Below are positions 38,801-53,800 of a stretch of DNA of 64,000 bases, piece after piece (position 1 is the first letter of the stretch; each line of letters begins with the position of its first letter). The notes beneath the pieces were generated by a model that searched no databases, was not told where the DNA came from, and saw only the letters and a program-made list of their open reading frames with translations. The translations under genes and the position numbers were made by a program. This DNA is from Anagrus nilaparvatae (taxonomy: Eukaryota > Arthropoda > Insecta > Hymenoptera > Mymaridae): the NCBI GenBank assembly GCA_022575985.1, contig JAKSXM010000014.1, positions 19,282,001-19,346,000 of the forward strand, given 5' to 3'.

Positions 38801-41800
38801 GCTAATACTACAAGAAATATTCTAGGATCCCTAAAAGTCTCTAAATCTAGTATTCTAGGGTCCCTAAAAATCAATAAATCAAAAATAATCTAAGTCCATG
38901 CATTTGCCCCCACCCCTCCGACTGAGAAGGACGTTTTTGAGTACTCCTCTCTATGAACATGTTCCAGGTTTGAAAAAAAAAAAATGTAGGAATGACTTTA
39001 TCGGAAAGTTTTTAAAAGGACTTTTACCTGAAAAAAGTTTTTAAATGTTTTTTTGGAGTTTTTTTTAATGACAAGAGAAATTGAGAAATGCCAAAAAGTT
39101 TTCAGTCATAATTTATGCAAATTTAGTTCTAGGTGGCAAAAAGGCTATTGACGAATAAGCAGTAGTAGTGGTTTGGCCTCATTAGAAAGGAAATCAATTT
39201 TTCCCTAAAAACTTTACCGCCGTTTACCCGCGCTTTTAAAATGCAAATATAGAGGAAAAGAATGCGCGGGTAAACGGCGGTAAAAACTTTGGCTGAGTAG
39301 GACTGCAAGATGGTGACTGTTGATAAAAATCCATTTAACGCAGGTAAAGTTTTTTTGGAAAAAGTTATTTCCATTTTAATGAGTTCCTAAATGCATAATG
39401 AGTAAGGTTTTTTGGGAACTTTTTGGATGGCACTATTTAGGCTAAGTTTGGCTGAGAATTTGACTATTTTGATTAATAAAAATTTGCAAGATTTTTTAAT
39501 TTGTATAAATAATTTCATACTTTTAGATAAAAAACGTATTATTATTAGAATGTTTGCATTAAATTTTTTTTACATTATAACGTAATTACTATTAAAAAAT
39601 AAAAAAATTTTAGTCACACAAAACAAAAAGTATAAAAATAATGAATAAAATAAATTTGAAGAAAGCGTATATATTAAACACGTATATAGTTACTACATAT
39701 ATCCAAAAAGATTATAATTTATAATAAAGAAGGATAGAATATAAAAAATACGCAAAAAAACAAGTCTGCATGAAAAGTGACTGAACATATTACTCACACA
39801 CACATGAAAACTATTTTTTGTAGTGAAAAGGGTAAATAAAGAAAAAGAGAGAAAAAGAAGTAGAATAAAGCGACAGCTTAGAGTAACAAAGAAGAACGGA
39901 GGTTTTTTTTGCAGTAAATTATTCTTGTATTTATATTGTAATGCTTCTTCTATACCACAACTAAAAAAATAAAAAAATTCATTTTTTATGCTCTCCTGAT
40001 TTAAAAAAATTCTTCTTATTATTGTATTTATACTATTTATTATCATTATAGATTTATTTTATTACTAAATTTTATTCATCTTAAATTCTTTTGCTTTTTA
40101 AATAGAGCTGCATTGCAAATAATTTTACAGCCGATTAAACACTTTAACTCTTTTCAGATACATGCTGAAAGAATTTGCACTAAAATATTTAAAGCTCCTT
40201 GAAATATATATCTACTATTTTTCTCATATTTTTACTAAATTTCGCAATTTATATTTACAAATCTCATATTATCTTAAATTTATTATCGATAATATTTTTT
40301 TCAATTCGCAAGACGTTATAATTCTTAATAAATCCTCTCATTTTTTTATACGTGCATCATTTATGTTACAATTACTCGATTAATAAAAATATTATTTTTT
40401 TTTCTCTATATTTATAAAAAAAAACTTTTTATATAAAAAAAATGAACATCTGTTCATGAAAAGATATACACAATAAGGTATATCGTACGTGTATATGTGC
40501 AAATACACATATTAAAAAAAATGTGAGTATTACATTATTACAGGGTATATTTGAAGTTATTTATTTATTGACAAGAAAATAAAGAGGGAAGAAAAATAAT
40601 AAGAAAGTTTTCTGATACGCATTTTTAGATTGAATAAATGAAAAAAATAAATAATAATAATCGATATTGCGTTTTTAATATTTATTTCAAATTATAACTA
40701 CGGACGTTTTCTTATAAAAATTAACAAAGTTTTGGTATATTGGTTATATTTTTGCAATTTAATTCTACTAGTTTTTCTTTTTGTTCAGAAATATTTCAAT
40801 AATATATTAGAATCTCTATTGACCTGATACATTTTAACAGGCTAAACTTAAAAATTTTCTATCGATACTGGCTATATTTGGTTTGTTGACCAACCCAAAA
40901 AGAAAATTAGCGATGAAAAATTGCAGTTTATGGGGCTTGAAAAAAAAATACACCAATCAGAATTGTATCGGAATATTATCAAGGCGTCAGCATTATATGA
41001 AAGATAATCCAAAAATCCCTGATCCCTGCTTAACTTATAACATTGAACCTTGCATTGATAATAATTTCAGTAAGCCCAATACAATAAAAGGGGGGTATTC
41101 GAGATGTTTCTTCGACATGTTTAACTCAGCATGACTATAGGTTGTAATTTGGTTCCATAAAAATAGTTCCCTTAACAATAGATTAAAGATTGGGTGTCCA
41201 CCAATTTTACGAATAAAATAGAATACAGTAGTGTCATGTAGGATTGGATACAGTAGAGGAAATCATTTCAGACCTTCCATTTTACCACCAAAACTTAATT
41301 TTTGCATTTTTAAACGAAAAGCTTAAGATGAATTTTTTGATTAAAAGTTCCAGCTCTTAAAAATTTAATTACTTTTAACATTTCATTCAAAAAAATCGTA
41401 GAGGGGGGGGGGGGCAAAATTTAACAATATTAATCATTGTAGTTCAAATTTGTTTAGTAAGAATCAAAACTTAACCGCTTCTTATTTTAAATCATTTAGA
41501 AATAATATTTGTTATTATTAATAACAATTATAAATTTTTAAGATTATAAAGCAAAAAATTATGCTATTTTTACTAAAAAATTTCATTTAGAATACGTGCC
41601 CCCCCCCCCATTGAATACGTGCCTGTACATCAATATTCGCAATTTTAGAATTCATTATCAATATTATTGAATTTACATTTATGAATATCATTTTGTGGTG
41701 AATACTCACAAATTATTTCCAAAAATATGGTATAAATTTTTATCAGAGTATAGCAAAGAACGCAATTTTAATACAGAAAAACTAATTTAAAAAAAAAAAA

Positions 41801-44800
41801 AAACTGCTTGCTAAAAATTTAATCTGTATATTTCGCAATAAAAATTATAAAAACACATAATTAGTTTATTTCCAATAAAAAAAGTAATACAAAATATCGT
41901 AATAATACATTTGATTGCAAAAAGAAATTTTTCAGCCTTTTTTTTTGTTATTAATTTTATTTTACGATTATTTTTATCGTTGCAATTATCTTGTGTATGT
42001 GTAAAATTAAAACAGTTACAGGGGCGTAGCCAGGGGGGGGGCGAAGGGGGCGATCGCCCCCTCCAAAGGCCTGGGGCGCCAAATATATAAGGGCGCAAAA
42101 TACGTATTTGCGATACTTGCGTTTAATTTATTATGAAAAATATTTTAAATATTATAAAACTTTGATATCTTTTTATAATCAGGGTCCAAGATTTAGGAAG
42201 ATTAACAAAAAAAAAAAAATTATTTTAGATGGTATATTATGATCCCACAAAAAAAATTTAATGTCTAGTAAATAGAAATTGTTTCAAAATTTTTTTTTTA
42301 ATTTTTTTTGTCATATGGCGGGTGTTTGAAGAAATATAGTGAAATTTATATGTGCTTGTTCTCAGAAATAGATTTTTTGATATGTTGTGAAGTAATAAAA
42401 TTTTAGTTGAAATTGACCAGAAAAGGGATATATACATTGGTTCATATATTAACAGTAGTATTATTTTAATTGCTTTATCTTATAAACATTTTTTTTAGCA
42501 TTAAAAAATAAATTTATGAGTTTAGGACGCAGCTGTGATTTTTAAGTTAGATTTTTTTTTCGTGATCTTGGAAGTATATTGTTTGGATTTATTTAAAAAA
42601 AGTGTGCCTATAAGCATCTCAATTTTCCCATTTAAATAATATGGGAATTTTTACTTTTCAGCTTTCTAATTTTTTACAAAGCTTGCAAAATGTTTTGAAA
42701 AGCTGCTAATCGATGGAAAGTAGTATTTAAATATATAAAAAACGTTACCCAACCTTAAGCAGCCAAAAAAATATTTTTAAATCGATTTTATGGGTAATAA
42801 ACGTAAAAAAAATCCCCATTAATATAACATAGCTTCATGTAATTTAAATGGAGCATTTTTTTACGTTTATTACCGGTAAAGCCGCTTTAGAAATATTTTT
42901 TTTAGCTACTTGAGGTTAGGTATCGTTTTTTATATGTTTAAATAGTACTTTCCATCGAATACCAGCTTTTCAAAACATTCTGCAAGCGCTGTAAAAAATT
43001 AGAAAGCTGGAAAGTCAAAATTCCCATGTTATTTAAATGGGAAAATTGAGGTGCTTACAGGCATGCTTTTTTGAAAAGTAAAAGCAAAATCCTTGGAGCT
43101 GGGGACTTTTTAGGACCAAAAGTTCACGAAAAAACCCCGGAAGCCAAGTTTTTCTTAAAACTGCAATTTTAGGTCCACTCTAATGTACATATATACTATA
43201 CACCATTGAATAAAGGCTAAATTAAGGGCAAACTTGGACAAAAATCCTCCAGAAATGAACAATATTGTGGAATGTGTTGGTTTTGGGCTAATTTGAAAAA
43301 AATTTTAGGGCGCCGTAAGCCTATTTTTGGGGCGCCTGACTAAAAATTTTAAATCGCCCCCTCCAAAACCAATTTCTGGCTACGCCCCTGAGTTAATATA
43401 CATATTCTTTTAAAGGCAAATTAAAAATATAATTTCGTCGAATTAGATTAGAAATTTTTTTTATTCACAAATCTTGTAATCAAAGAAAGTACTATAAGTT
43501 TGTAACTGGTAATTAAGACGTTAACAATATTCAACGTAATTTTTTTTACATTTTATTTTATTTTTTTTTTTTTTTTTTGACAGGCTATAATTAAAGTTTT
43601 GATTTGGCGTGGAAATGTTCTATAACGTGTGTATTATTATCTTTGCATATTTAAAACTATTAAAATGTGTTATTTAAATAATCTAAGGTTTTGTGAGAAT
43701 TCTTAGATAAAAAACAGTTTTTTTCATAAATTTTTAAAAGATTTTGAGTGAATGAGAAAAAAAATTTTTCAGAATTTAGTTTTGCTTAAATTATATATAA
43801 ATGGAGAACTAATTTGGCTCATGAATGTTTGAAATTGTGGATCCATATTTTGAGATAGCATTAAAAATTTGTGTGAAAAATAAAATATTTTTTTAAAGGC
43901 TGGGAATAAAATGTGCTACTTTGATAATGTAGCTTATTATTAAAAGATTAATTATTATCTTTTTTGTACCTCAGATTCAATAATAAAATTTATACTCAAA
44001 AAAGTAGTTTTTTAAATACTAATTTAAAATTATTTTGTATTAAAAAACAATAATTTTTATTAAATTAAATCAAACTATGCTAGTCATGATACAAACTGAA
44101 TCTAGGTAAAATAAAATGAGAATTGATTTTTTTATTTGCTGTTAGTACAATTTTATTCTCTTGTCCATTTATAGATATTCATACCATTATATTATTGTAA
44201 TATTCTTATAAGCAGGTAGTTAAAAATAAGATTAAATATGTAGTTTTTTTATTTTAACATCAAGTGGCTTCATTTATTTCTAAGTCTGTTTAATACCATA
44301 GTATTATACATTGAAATAAGAAAATCGTGTCAGAACTGTAAAGGAAATGCACGAATGCATGCGAGTTTCTTTAATGTTTTTTGATGCTCGTTTCTGTTGA
44401 CTTTATATTTTTTCTATCTTTTTAATAAATATAATGTTGTTTGTTTGAAATTTTTTCTTTCTCTTTTTGTGTATTTTTTCATTCTTTTTACAATTATGTG
44501 TATGAATGAAAAAAAAAACATTAAAAAAGTTAAAGAAAAACAAACATACTGTAAAATTATATATAAACTAAGAAATTTTGTCCAACGTGTAGTTGCAAAA
44601 ATTTATATGTTATAGTGTAGTATGAATATCTTTTAAATTTATGTGGTACAAATAATTAGATACTATATAAACAAATATTCTTTTAATAAAATATCCCCAA
44701 TAGAAATTTAAGAAGGAATTTGGACTTTATTATAACTTGCTGATCAGTGAGACTGATCAGTGAGACTGATCAATGACTGATCAACAACTGATCAGTCATG

Positions 44801-47800
44801 AAAAAACTTTTTCAGGGAGTAAGAGATACTCATAACTGATTTATTAATATATAATTTATGATATTTTAATCAACCCCCTATAATATTTTTTCCCTTCTGT
44901 CTAAGTAAAATAAATTTTTAAATCCCGTATATAAGGAAGGTCAGACTTAGTAATTTAGTATTTTTGGTGAAGTTTTCAAGGAATCGCACAAGTCCTTAAC
45001 TTGGAGGTTTTTTGGAATAAAGGAACAAATTTAAATTACACCTGTCTCTCATTTTCTTATGATGCTAATTATTGTTAATGCAACTTATCATCAATAGTAC
45101 ATTACGATCCCGCTACGCGTCCGGAAAAGTCGTGTTTTCTCGACGCAGACACAAAAAAATGTTATACGACCCTTGTCCATAAATAAAGAATGCCCAAAAT
45201 CGCAGTTTACCATGCAGTTTACCAATTTACGTGCGATTTGGGCCATTCTTTACTTTTCTGGACTCGAGCCGTAAATATACTATTTTCCGGTCGCGCAGCG
45301 GTCAGGAAATACGTGCTTTCTGGCCGCTGACAAGAAAACTTGTTTTTCAATATCACAAATTTAAATAACGGATTTAAAACAAAGTTACTTAATTAATTAA
45401 TCTATATTGACCTATTACATGGTCGAAGTGAAAATTAGACTTTATGTAAGTTTCAAACCTATTTTAATAAGACATTGAACCAAAACAAACAACATTAAGA
45501 AATAGTATATTTACGGCTCAAATTACGGCTCGTGTTCAGAAAAGTAAAGAATGGCCCAAATCGCACACAAAATAAGGCCTAATACCTTCCGAGGCGAAGC
45601 CGAGGATGGTAAACTGTGATTTGGGGCATTTCTGCGACAGTAGCGAGAAAATTTACTTTTGTAGCTACTGTACAGAAAAAATAATTACTACGCATTAGGT
45701 CATAATGTGAAGTAAGCCTTAAGGCTAACTATGGTCAAATTTTTTAACTGTTTTATTTTCTTAATTCTGCTTGTTTTGTCCCTATGCCCTAATTAAAGTA
45801 GGAACTAATAACCTCGTGTCAACGTAGTTTTTAATCCGCCCATAAACTTCTATGTTTCCAAAAAAATGAACATTTGCTGAATTTACCTTAGTGTGAAATT
45901 ATTTTATTTTATGTTGTATTTATTTATTTAAAAAAATTTAATTAAAAACTTAATTAAGAATAAATATTTTTTCCTGAAAATTACATTTTTTTTTTAATTT
46001 CATGCAATAGAAATAATTTGTAATTACAAATAATCAGTCAGAAAATAAAAATATTTTTATAATTAAACATAAAATTAATTATAATTCTAATGTTACCTCA
46101 TTTTCCCTCGAGCTTTAAATATACATTAAAAAAAATTCTCTCTGCAAATATTGATTTTTTCTTTATGTAGTATTATAAGCACTCATACTAAACTTATAAA
46201 ATCGTTCTAAAAAGTTTTTTTTTTATTATTTTTAAAACTTTGTAATTTTCAGGATTTCAGGATTTAATCGAGATTAACATTAAACATAGATAGTATTAAA
46301 AAACATTATTCAATGATTGATTTTCTCATTTTAAAAAAATCTGTAATACTATTAAGTTTAGATTAAATTTTATTTCATTGTTATTTTAAATTTTATTTTT
46401 CTAACAAAAAAAATTTTTTTTTATACGATAGATCAGAATTTATTCGAATAAAAAAAACTTTGATTTATGTTACTAGTTTTATAAATATAAAATTTTTTGC
46501 ATCTCTATTTTTATCATGAATAGTTGTCCACGTAGAAATGATACTAATGAGCTTCAGAGTTTACTTTTTGTTTATTGTTATGCAAAAAAATTCATGATAT
46601 TAATTCTATTTTATGTTCACTAATTTATATCTAATTTTGGTATCATTTATAGATGTCTTGGCAGAGTATCAAAATATGCATTAATACGATTTTATTTAAT
46701 TTTAATTACACGAAAGCATATCGACTTTTTTGGGGTCGTTAAAATTTTATTATTGGGGTACCCTAATACCCCATTCAACACTATGTCACATTTTTGTCGC
46801 GACAAAAGTATGCAGACCAATCGCAGACCAAATTTAGCCTTTTTCAGACTTTCTTATGCTATTTTGCAGCTAACCTATAAAAAGAAAAAATTTTTTTTGC
46901 TATTTTTTGAAAGGAAAAATTTATTTGGCCTTTTTTTACAGAAGTTTTTCTACAAAATGAACCATATTTAGTAGGTCCATTGAAAAATTTTAATAGATTC
47001 GCAGGTAAATTTTGCAGTCAATACCTTTTTTTTGTGATTTCTTTGATAAAACCAGAAACACTCAAAAACAACAAAAAATACGTCTTTCAGAATTTTTGGC
47101 AGTCTCTTGAAAATCAGGTTTTTTTGGAACTAAGATTTCAAAAATTTTAAGCAAAACTTGATGTCCTAATAATTTGCAATAAAATTAATATAAATATTAT
47201 CTTATTTACTGAAGCCAGTAAGGCATATTTAACTTTTTTTTTTAAACAAAAGCATAATTGCTTATTAGTATCTCGAGGTTACATGACATAAATACAATAA
47301 GTATCAAAACATTTGAAGTATAGAAGGAAAAAAAAATAATTTATTATTTTTAAAAAGATATAAAAAATTTCAAACAATGAAGTATAAAAAAAGTCAATGA
47401 ATTTTACTGAGATTAACAATTTTATCTTTTTACTGCGATTAATAATTAAAAATACAAAAAAATTATCTTTCTTGTTTTTACAAATTTTTAATTATATGGA
47501 GAGACAAAAAAAGTTTTGAGAATTAAAAAAAAATTATCAAGATAGAATAAATAAAATAACAAGTAAATTTTGCTGAACCAAGTTTTAATGTATCCCAGTG
47601 ATGGATCGAGACATCCTTTATCAGGAGTGGGCGCAATTTAGTAAAAATTTGCAAGGTTTTATATACAACTTTTAAAATTAGTGTATTAAATTTTATTTAA
47701 TAACATGCAAATTTTTGGTTTCAGGAGGAGGCGATTGTCCCCTTCGCCCCCGCTGATATATTATAAGAAAAAAATAAAGAGAAAATCTCAAGTAAACAAA

Positions 47801-50800
47801 AAAGAAACTAACTAATACCTATATTAGGTATTTTGTGCAAAAAAATTGATTCTTTTATAAAAACTATTTATTTTTAGCTTTAGTTATGGAATTAGGTATT
47901 AACAATAAATAATAGTATCAATTAAGACTATAAATGTGTAGGATCTTTTTTTGAAGCATAAATGATAATTAATCGTTAATTGATGTATAATGAAAAAAGA
48001 TAGATATATACATACATTCATTATTAGTTATTAAATAACATGTATTCATTATATTAATTATTATTATTATTATGATATTAAAATATCAATATATGAGCAT
48101 TTTCATAGCTTTTTTTAAAATTGAAAAATTAGAATTTAATATTTTTTAAGCCAACGAGCAAAAAGAGCTTTTAAGCTCAGGCTCAAATATTGGTGCAAAA
48201 AAAAAAATAAATATCTAGAACATAATTTAAAATTTTTTTTAAATATTCTTTACTGATTTTAGTAATCGCGCATTTCTGATCAATAAGGGTTAGATATGAA
48301 AAAAGTAAATCTTTTATTTTTGAAGCTTTTTAAAAAAGTTTTAAAAATGTCCATATATATATATATACTTTTTAGAATATAAATATAATATATAAATATG
48401 TTTATTTTAAGCATTAAAATGGTCTAACTGCACGCGAAGTTATATGTTTGCATAGTGCAATATATTTCTGTGATGCAAAAAGAAAAAGAGATAGTGGTTT
48501 TTCTAAGTATGTATTTGTACCTCTTGTAATTTACTAATCAAAGTAACAGTACTTTTTGTTAAATTATGCATGATATATAGATCATTTTTATTATTATATT
48601 TAAATTATTATTTATCTTTATTTTTTACTTTGTACTACTAAGCATTATTTTCAAAATATAATAATAATTCAGGGTCAAAAAAAAAACATAATTATAGGTA
48701 TATCGTATTTATTTTTCCTGTTCATTTTAATACAATCTTCAATAGAAGTATCTAACGTGCTTTTTTTGTTCTTAAAAAACAAAATTTTTTGGTTTAAATT
48801 TTATAATTATTTCAAACTTGGTATCTTCATTATCCAAAAAACCCATTAAAGATTAAAATAGTCCTTTTTTGCAACCAATATGGTATTTGGACCTAATTTC
48901 TTTTTTCAAAAATTTTTTCACCAAAAAATCTACTTTTAAAGTTACTTTAATTTGGATGTAATACCTCATTTATTTCCACGAAAGTACTTATATTTGAAAG
49001 TACGATTTTTACTCGATATCTCCAATCTGCAAAATTAATTTTTTGATAATTTTTTTCTCAAAATTTTTGCCATCAAAAAATACAAAAAATACCAAATTTT
49101 TTTTTTTTTTTTTGGGCGCAGACCTAATTTATTTCTATGGGAGTACTAGTTTTAGGAATATCGTTTATAGTAATTTTTTGGACCTGATACTTAATTCTTT
49201 GAAAATTTTTTCAAGCATGTCATTTGGGGGGGGGGGTCAAATGTGCCATATTTGGTGGGGGTCAAATGGACTTAAAATAATTTCGATTCAAGCCCGAATA
49301 GAATCTGAAGTATGGGCCGATCCGGGCCAGATCTGTGCCAGATCAGGCCGTATCTAGGCCGGATCAGCCCATACTTTCGATTCTATTCGGGAGGGCTTCG
49401 ACTATTTTTGATTTAGTGACTTAAAATAATTTAGATAAAGAATTATAGAATTATATAAGGATTTTAGGAGCTAAAAATTATTTTTTTTGTGCTAAAAATT
49501 ATAAAGGCTTGAAGATTCAAAATATAAATTTTAACATGTTCCATGTTCGTTGGTTGTGGGTTCACAAATCGGTTATAAGTTTTTTATTCTGAAAATTCGC
49601 TGAAATAATTAGTCAAAAATAAAAATTACAAGCTTCTTTTGTTAAATTTCCTCCCTATTTTTTAGCTTGAAGATTGTTAAAAAGTATATAATTCTTTTTA
49701 ATAAATGTACCCATTAGCGTAAAATATTGTACACAGATAGACCAATACAACTCAACATTTCAAACGTTAAATTTATTTTCCAATATGCATACATTTTTAT
49801 ATTTTATGATTTTTTTTTTATTTATCAATACATATGACAGAATTTTTCTCTTTTCAATAAATTATTAATACAGCATATAATAATGAAAAAAAGTATAAGA
49901 AAAAATCATAAAATTTTAAATTACACTTTTACACTGCATAGTCTTTCAATGCAAATATAACAATTGTATGTACGAGCTTTTTCTCACCTACAATTTTTAT
50001 TACCTTTTTTTTTATTCGTTTTTCCATTTTCTATGTAATTTTTTTTATATATTTTTTAAAGTGTAATAAAAGTTGTAGTAGTCTTTTTTTTTCTTTTGAA
50101 TTTTCCTATATGTAGAGTTTCTGTGTATTTATTTTCCGATGTATTATCGATGTTCTGTAATACAGCAGAAAATAACAAAAAGCATAAATATACTTGCTGA
50201 CTTTATTCTTTATGAAGTTGATATACGTATGTTTTAGTTTTTTATACATTATTTAAATAAAAGTATATATAAAATAAAATAAAATTTTATAAATTATGCA
50301 TAAATAAATTATGCATTCTTATGTTCGAAATCTAAAAAGATATCATTCATTTCATAATGTGTAAACGTAATTTAAAGACAAACAGAAAATTTAATTTCAT
50401 TGATTTTATTTACAAAACAAATCCACTAGTGCGTCAGCTTGAAATAAGAAAATTTATGTCTATTTCGTGATACAAACTTATGTCCAAATTCTATATTGGG
50501 TGTATGATAGACTCCAAACAAGAATTATACTCGTACATATTATATTTTTATTATAAAAAGCTATTTCTATGCAGATAAATATTCTTTTGTTGAAATAAAA
50601 TTTTTAAATATTTTATATAACTTTGAAATTTCAAGAATTTACCAGAGAGTTATTTTCAAAAAGCTTTTTATATTAAATTTTTTTCTAACTATTTTCTATT
50701 TGCCTATTATATTCAAATAATATATTTTTTCAAATATAACAGTTTTTGATTTTGTTAGAATATTTAGCACAAAAGTTTATTTATTTTGTAGTTTTAATTT

Positions 50801-53800
50801 AAATTAAAAAATCCTTTATTCTTAATCCTTTATGAGAGGCAAATATCCCTTTGTAAATAATAGTATATCATGAAGCGGGCAATTAAAAATGTTTATTTTG
50901 GCGAATTTTTTTTTTTTACTAAGGGCAATAATGACGGCGTCTCAAAATCGGAACATAGTAATTATTGCCCGCTAGTAGAGATGTATTTTTAAATTCACCT
51001 AGAAAATTTTTTTTTACCAAATACAATTTCAGAACCCAAACTACACGTCTATCGCCGCGCATTTGGCAAAATAAACTTTTTTAAGAACCACGCTTACACC
51101 GGCGGATTCAGGAGCCTAATTCCCATTATACGTTAAAAATATACGCAAAACATATAATGTGAATTCGGTTCCAGCGGGGGGGGGGGGCGAAAGGAGATAT
51201 TCCTGAACATGTTTTTTCTTAAATTTTTGTACAACATTAAAAAATGTAATACACACTTGCAAATTTTTACTGATTTCCACCTTTGAGAAAGTTTCTGGAT
51301 CCATCACTGTCCGCTTAAGAATCTACTATTCTTAAATCAAGAACTTACCCGAACAGGAATAAAGATCCAGACAGCATCCGGGGCAAGTGTCGGCCAAAAA
51401 TGTTCGTATCCAGGCCGCATCCTGCCTGGAATTTTCCAAAACTTCATTTATGCTCTAGTACAAGGTATTTGCCATTTTAAAAGATTTAAGCAAATCGAGA
51501 AGCCCATATAGAGTAAGCGAAAATTTATTAACTACATAGCCAGACACGTATCCGAAGGGAGGGGGCCAAGGGGGCCATGGACCTCCCCGAAATGAAAAAT
51601 TTTTGAAAAAATAACAGCATTTTTTAACTTAATTTCTAAATTTTTTAATTTTTTATTAACAATTATTGCTTATATATAAACAGTTAAAAATAAGAAACAA
51701 TTAAATTTTTTATCGATATTTAAGAAATTTAAACCATCAATTTTAATTTTATTAGGTTCTGGCCCCCCCTGAAATTTTTTGGCCCCTCCCGAAAAAATTT
51801 TCTGGTTACGTGCCTGATAGTATATACTGATTTAATGATTATTGAATTAAATAACATAAAGTAAGTTTAAAAATATTTTACTACAGTCGAAAAACAATTT
51901 ATTCTACAAAAAATAAAAAGAAAATAAACCTTTAGAAAATCCCTACTGAATTAAATTTCTTGAATAAATTATAAAATTTTACTAATTCTAAGTATAATAA
52001 AATTAAGTTTAAACAGATTATGCTGCAAATAAATTTTTTTTTTAAATCCTATCAGATTATTTGCTTTCAACTTTCTTCTAACGAATTGATCTCGTTTACC
52101 AAATAATTAAAGCTATTTGAGTTAGTAAATATGTTAGAAATAAAGTTTGTCGTCGACGTAATTTAAACGAAGTTTGCATAATTTCAACTCATATCAAGTA
52201 CAACTTAAAAAAATAATATCACATGAAATTAAAATGTTAAGTTAAAGAATAATAATAAAGATAAATTTTCATTGATAATTAATTTAACAAGGAATAATAT
52301 TGTCCAGAAGGTCCGTGATCGTGGTAGATTAAGATTATTATTATTATTATTATTATTATTCTCTTTATTTGCCTGGCAAAATATGGTACACTCTTTTACA
52401 TATAAGTAGTAAATCAATTAAAATATAATATATACAATACAAAATAAATAAATAGAAAATATAATTTATAGTTTATAAAAAATAAAGTATTTGTTAAATA
52501 TATCAATAGCACAAAGCATTAAACTTAATAAGTCAGAATATTCCGTCAATAAAATAATATAAAATTGGATGATTTGTGTTAAATATCATCGGTCTTGTAT
52601 AAATAATGCCTTATACTTCTCTTAAACCGTGAATATGAATGAATGTCACGTATGCAGGGAGGGATGTTATTCCAGAAGTGGGCATATTTAATTTGGAATG
52701 AATTAATACCCCAGTCAGTTCCAAGATTCTTGATTAGCGACCCGAAAAACGTATATGGGCGTATTCTGGACGCTCAAAAAGCGAAAATAACAAAAATACC
52801 CCTTTTTTGGGGATAGTATCTGTCAATTTAGGGATGAAATTTTAATTTTTCATAAAAAATAGTTGAAGTTCCTTACCTAATTACTAACTCAAAAAACCCA
52901 TATGCTTCAAATCTGAGCTCTCAAAGTGCGAATATGTAAAAAACCCCTTTTTGCGGGTAGTTTTTGCAAATTTAAGGGTGAAGCCCCAATTTCTCTGCCA
53001 AATGACAACGATTTTCGTGTTCAGCGATCCAAAAAACGTTACCATTCTTGCTAGAAATATCTTTTATCTTAAGGGAACATTTTAGAATAATGCTTGTCTT
53101 TAAAATTAAACCATCTAAGCTTCTTCATGGAACATGAATTTCAACATCTATTCCATTCTGTAATGAAGCAGAATAAATATAATCCTTTTTCTATAAATCG
53201 TCAGAAAAGTTTATCATTTTGTTTCGCAATATTTAACAAAACTATATCTAAATTTTAAAAGAATCGAAATTTTTACTTCACTCGCATTTGTCTGCTTAAG
53301 TAAGCATATCAAGTGAATAACTCGAAATAAATCTTAAATTGTTAGATTGATCCATTAGAATATTCAAGTAAAACGATTTCAAATAAACGTTTTCAGAATA
53401 TGCAATCTCTGCTTTGAAACTTTCTTTGACAAATTTACATAAGCACACATAACTTACATGGAATATGTTTAATGAATTGAATGCTTATCTATTAAAAACA
53501 TATAAACCTCCTCATTTAAGTACTTTCTAAATCCGGATTTGTCCTTAAGAGGTATTCACCATTTGTTTTTTAAAATAATTAATGCATTTTTAATTTTTAT
53601 GGACTCAGAATTTTTTTTTTCAATAACTAAATTAAGTAGTAAAAGTTTCGTTTTTAAAAATTAAATGACAATGACAGGGATTAAACTCTTCGGGGTATCA
53701 CATTTACACCTGAATTATTAGATTTTTTTTGCAAAAAATTCTTATTCTCCAGATTTCCATAAACAATCTCGTACAGTCTGCTAAAAGGAAAGGGGGGGGG

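Noticed and set aside
40883..41134. 83-codon plus frame with four cysteines as a possible extra WAP exon
   Set aside because: It has no adjacent-Cys core, no phase-1 acceptor and donor pair fits, and the spacing does not match the other modules.
44741..44801. TGATCA cluster as a CRISPR-like array or operator
   Set aside because: The units are irregular and without spacers, and the context is a eukaryotic intron; it is a simple palindromic microsatellite.
52229..52417. Poly-Asn minus frame
   Set aside because: The Asn run is the (TAA)n tail of the truncated LINE read as codons.
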